A stretch of DNA of 34,069 nucleotides, from positions 1-34,069 of the forward strand of contig JAUSDH010000198.1 in assembly GCA_030650655.1 (NCBI GenBank). Reading direction: 5' to 3'. Every line of letters begins with the position of its first letter. Position 1 is the stretch's first letter. A program made the position numbers and the translations under genes. This stretch comes from Candidatus Brocadiaceae bacterium (lineage in GTDB: Bacteria > Planctomycetota > Brocadiia > Brocadiales > Brocadiaceae). The notes beneath the pieces are model-generated. The model saw only the letters and a list, made by a program, of their open reading frames with translations. It searched no databases and was not told where the DNA came from. Shown in pieces: positions 32,664 through 34,069 of the stretch.

Positions 32664-34069
32664 ATCTATAACTCACCATTCTCAAAATCAAAAGGCCTCT
32701 TAATAACCCTTCTCATTATCCTGTTAATAGGAGGCATATACACAGGCATCAAACTATTGTTGCCCAGTCATGGATTGACTGGATACTACCTGTATCTTCC
32801 CGAAGAAGAAAATATACCCCTTCGCCCGATTGATATATCTTTATCAGAAACACATCCCTGCCTCAAAAAAAGGATTTATGAAGGAAACCCAAAAGGTTCT
32901 CTCATAGAAGAAACAACAGAAAAAATGCCAATAAATATTGAATGGCATTCTGATGATAATAAATCTTACCAATCTCCCTTTACCATTGAATGGGATGGTT
33001 TTTTAAAAATACAGCATCGCCGAAATTATACCTTTATATTAGGCTCCGACGATGGATCAGCACTGTTCCTCAATGGTAAGCTGATCGTCGATAATGGTGG
33101 GACTCACGGGCTTGAAGAAAAAACACAAATGCTATTCCTTGAGCCTGGGTTTTATCGGTTTCATTTAACATACTTTGATCAGGGTGGCGGTGCTGTGTTA
33201 TACCTCAAGTGGAAGTATTCAGATGTAGACGGAACATTAATCCCTACCTCTCAATTCTACCAGGAAACAACAACCCAGGATTTACACACGATCGATATCA
33301 CGACACCTTATACTTTGAAAATTGAACCCAATGACACCATTAATAAATCTTATGTCGTATTCAGAAAAAACGATCCCACCCTATCATTTAATAATTACGG
33401 AATACTCAGGACATATTATGTGAACTATTGGGATAATTACCGTTTTGAACCTCCCCCAGATATTCCCAACTATAACATCCTTTGGAGGGGATCTATTTGG
33501 ATACCAAAAGACGGCGAGTATACATTTAAAGTTAACACGAATGGTAATAATGTGCTTTTATTTATAGATGCACAAGCTGTTTTAAAATACCGTACTGGAG
33601 GTGATTCTGAAGTACAAATTCATTTAAAAAAGGGATGGAAACCTATCCAAATCAATTATTTTAATCAGGCAAAGTACGCTACCCTAAATTTGTTTTGGCA
33701 AAAGCCGGGTGATAGCAAGCTTTCGAACATTTCTTCACGGTATTTAATGCCTGCCGAGGACATAGGGGTCTTTGGTAGCGCTAAAGTGTGGTGTGCAATA
33801 GGATTTATTATTGCATCCCTATCTATTTGTCTTAGTTTCTTTCTCGTATTTAGAAATGTAATAAAAAATCGCATTTATGAATACTTTGCGTATGTAAACC
33901 AAAATTGGTCTATAGTTGCCTTGATTCTCATTGTTATTCTTGGTGCTACTTTGCGGCTTAAGGATTATAGTGTAGTTCCACCCCATGGAGATACCATGGA
34001 TGTTTATCAAGAGGCATGGAATGGTTATCATATTCTCCATGGTGATGGGCCTAAATCGTGGGAATATTT
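32664..34069 (+). CDS. Membrane protein with two PA14-type domains followed by a GT-C glycosyltransferase start (partial, start codon unclear)
   Basis: An open frame of 468 codons runs off the right edge. It begins with a membrane helix (about 12-35, LLITLLIILLIGG), then a PA14 domain (from GLTGYYLYLP; IEWDGFLKI, LGSDDGSALFLNG, YFDQGGGAVLYLKW), a second weaker PA14-like domain (about 240-365; LRTYYVNYWDNY, WRGSIWIPKDGEYTFKVN, WKPIQINYFN), a membrane helix near 375-395, and a helix plus loop with the GT-C pattern LRLKDYSVVPPHGDTMDVY. The frame opens at an ATC just after an in-frame TAA; no ATG/GTG/TTG precedes the helix. AGAGG (32649-32653) lies 10 nt before that ATC. The first TTG (32757) would remove most of the helix. 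Possible non-standard start, mutation or base error. Confidence 0.75.
   Translation, partial: MYNSPFSKSKGLLITLLIILLIGGIYTGIKLLLPSHGLTGYYLYLPEEENIPLRPIDISLSETHPCLKKRIYEGNPKGSLIEETTEKMPINIEWHSDDNKSYQSPFTIEWDGFLKIQHRRNYTFILGSDDGSALFLNGKLIVDNGGTHGLEEKTQMLFLEPGFYRFHLTYFDQGGGAVLYLKWKYSDVDGTLIPTSQFYQETTTQDLHTIDITTPYTLKIEPNDTINKSYVVFRKNDPTLSFNNYGILRTYYVNYWDNYRFEPPPDIPNYNILWRGSIWIPKDGEYTFKVNTNGNNVLLFIDAQAVLKYRTGGDSEVQIHLKKGWKPIQINYFNQAKYATLNLFWQKPGDSKLSNISSRYLMPAEDIGVFGSAKVWCAIGFIIASLSICLSFFLVFRNVIKNRIYEYFAYVNQNWSIVALILIVILGATLRLKDYSVVPPHGDTMDVYQEAWNGYHILHGDGPKSWEY

Overview
The window is about 34 kb of AT-rich bacterial DNA. It reads most naturally as a member of the Planctomycetota, probably an anammox-type (Brocadiales-like) lineage. 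This placement is inferred from three things: a division and cell wall (dcw) cluster that has peptidoglycan genes but no ftsA or ftsZ after ftsQ; a prepilin-like protein with the H-X9-DG motif that is abundant in Planctomycetota; and long GT-C membrane glycosyltransferases of the TIGR03663/Agl23 kind. No rRNA or marker gene fixes the taxonomy.

Layout. 1-306 is the start of a leftward queA gene. 608-16852 is a rightward dcw cluster: mraZ, rsmH, ftsL-like, ftsI, a small unknown gene, murE, murF, a hybrid histidine kinase, mraY, ftsW, murG, murC, ddl, ftsQ. murD, murB, ftsA and ftsZ are missing from their usual places. MurE carries the DNPR motif that selects meso-diaminopimelate, so a DAP-type peptide stem is predicted. 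The cluster starts with a likely promoter and a tandem-repeat MraZ site. It also holds non-coding features inside it: a ~19-bp hairpin between ftsL and ftsI, a 12-nt perfect complement of the 16S rRNA 3' tail after ftsI, and a possible leader peptide fused by ATGA to murC.

16861-17577 (leftward) is a DUF1559-type prepilin-like protein. tRNA-Leu(GAG) lies at 17926-18015.

18150-26177 is a tightly packed type II secretion (T2SS) operon in the order D-I-J-K-L-M-C-F. Several genes overlap, one pair by 127 nt. The ATPase GspE and major pseudopilin GspG are not in the window.

26292-34069 is an envelope glycosylation region. It holds an ALG5/DPM1-like polyprenyl-phosphate sugar transferase and three polytopic GT-C-like membrane proteins, each fused to PA14 lectin-like domains (C-terminal in two, N-terminal and doubled in the third). 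An MntA/HepT toxin-antitoxin pair sits among them. Two copies of a palindromic repeat with ~9-bp CAGAT periodicity lie in this region.

Reading together: the window couples peptidoglycan precursor synthesis and septal machinery with a secretion system and a candidate carbohydrate-recognising glycosyltransferase set that could decorate exported or S-layer proteins. The points most worth following are the PA14-GT-C cluster, the sensor kinase inside dcw, the FtsZ-less division cluster, and the RNA-level elements between dcw genes.
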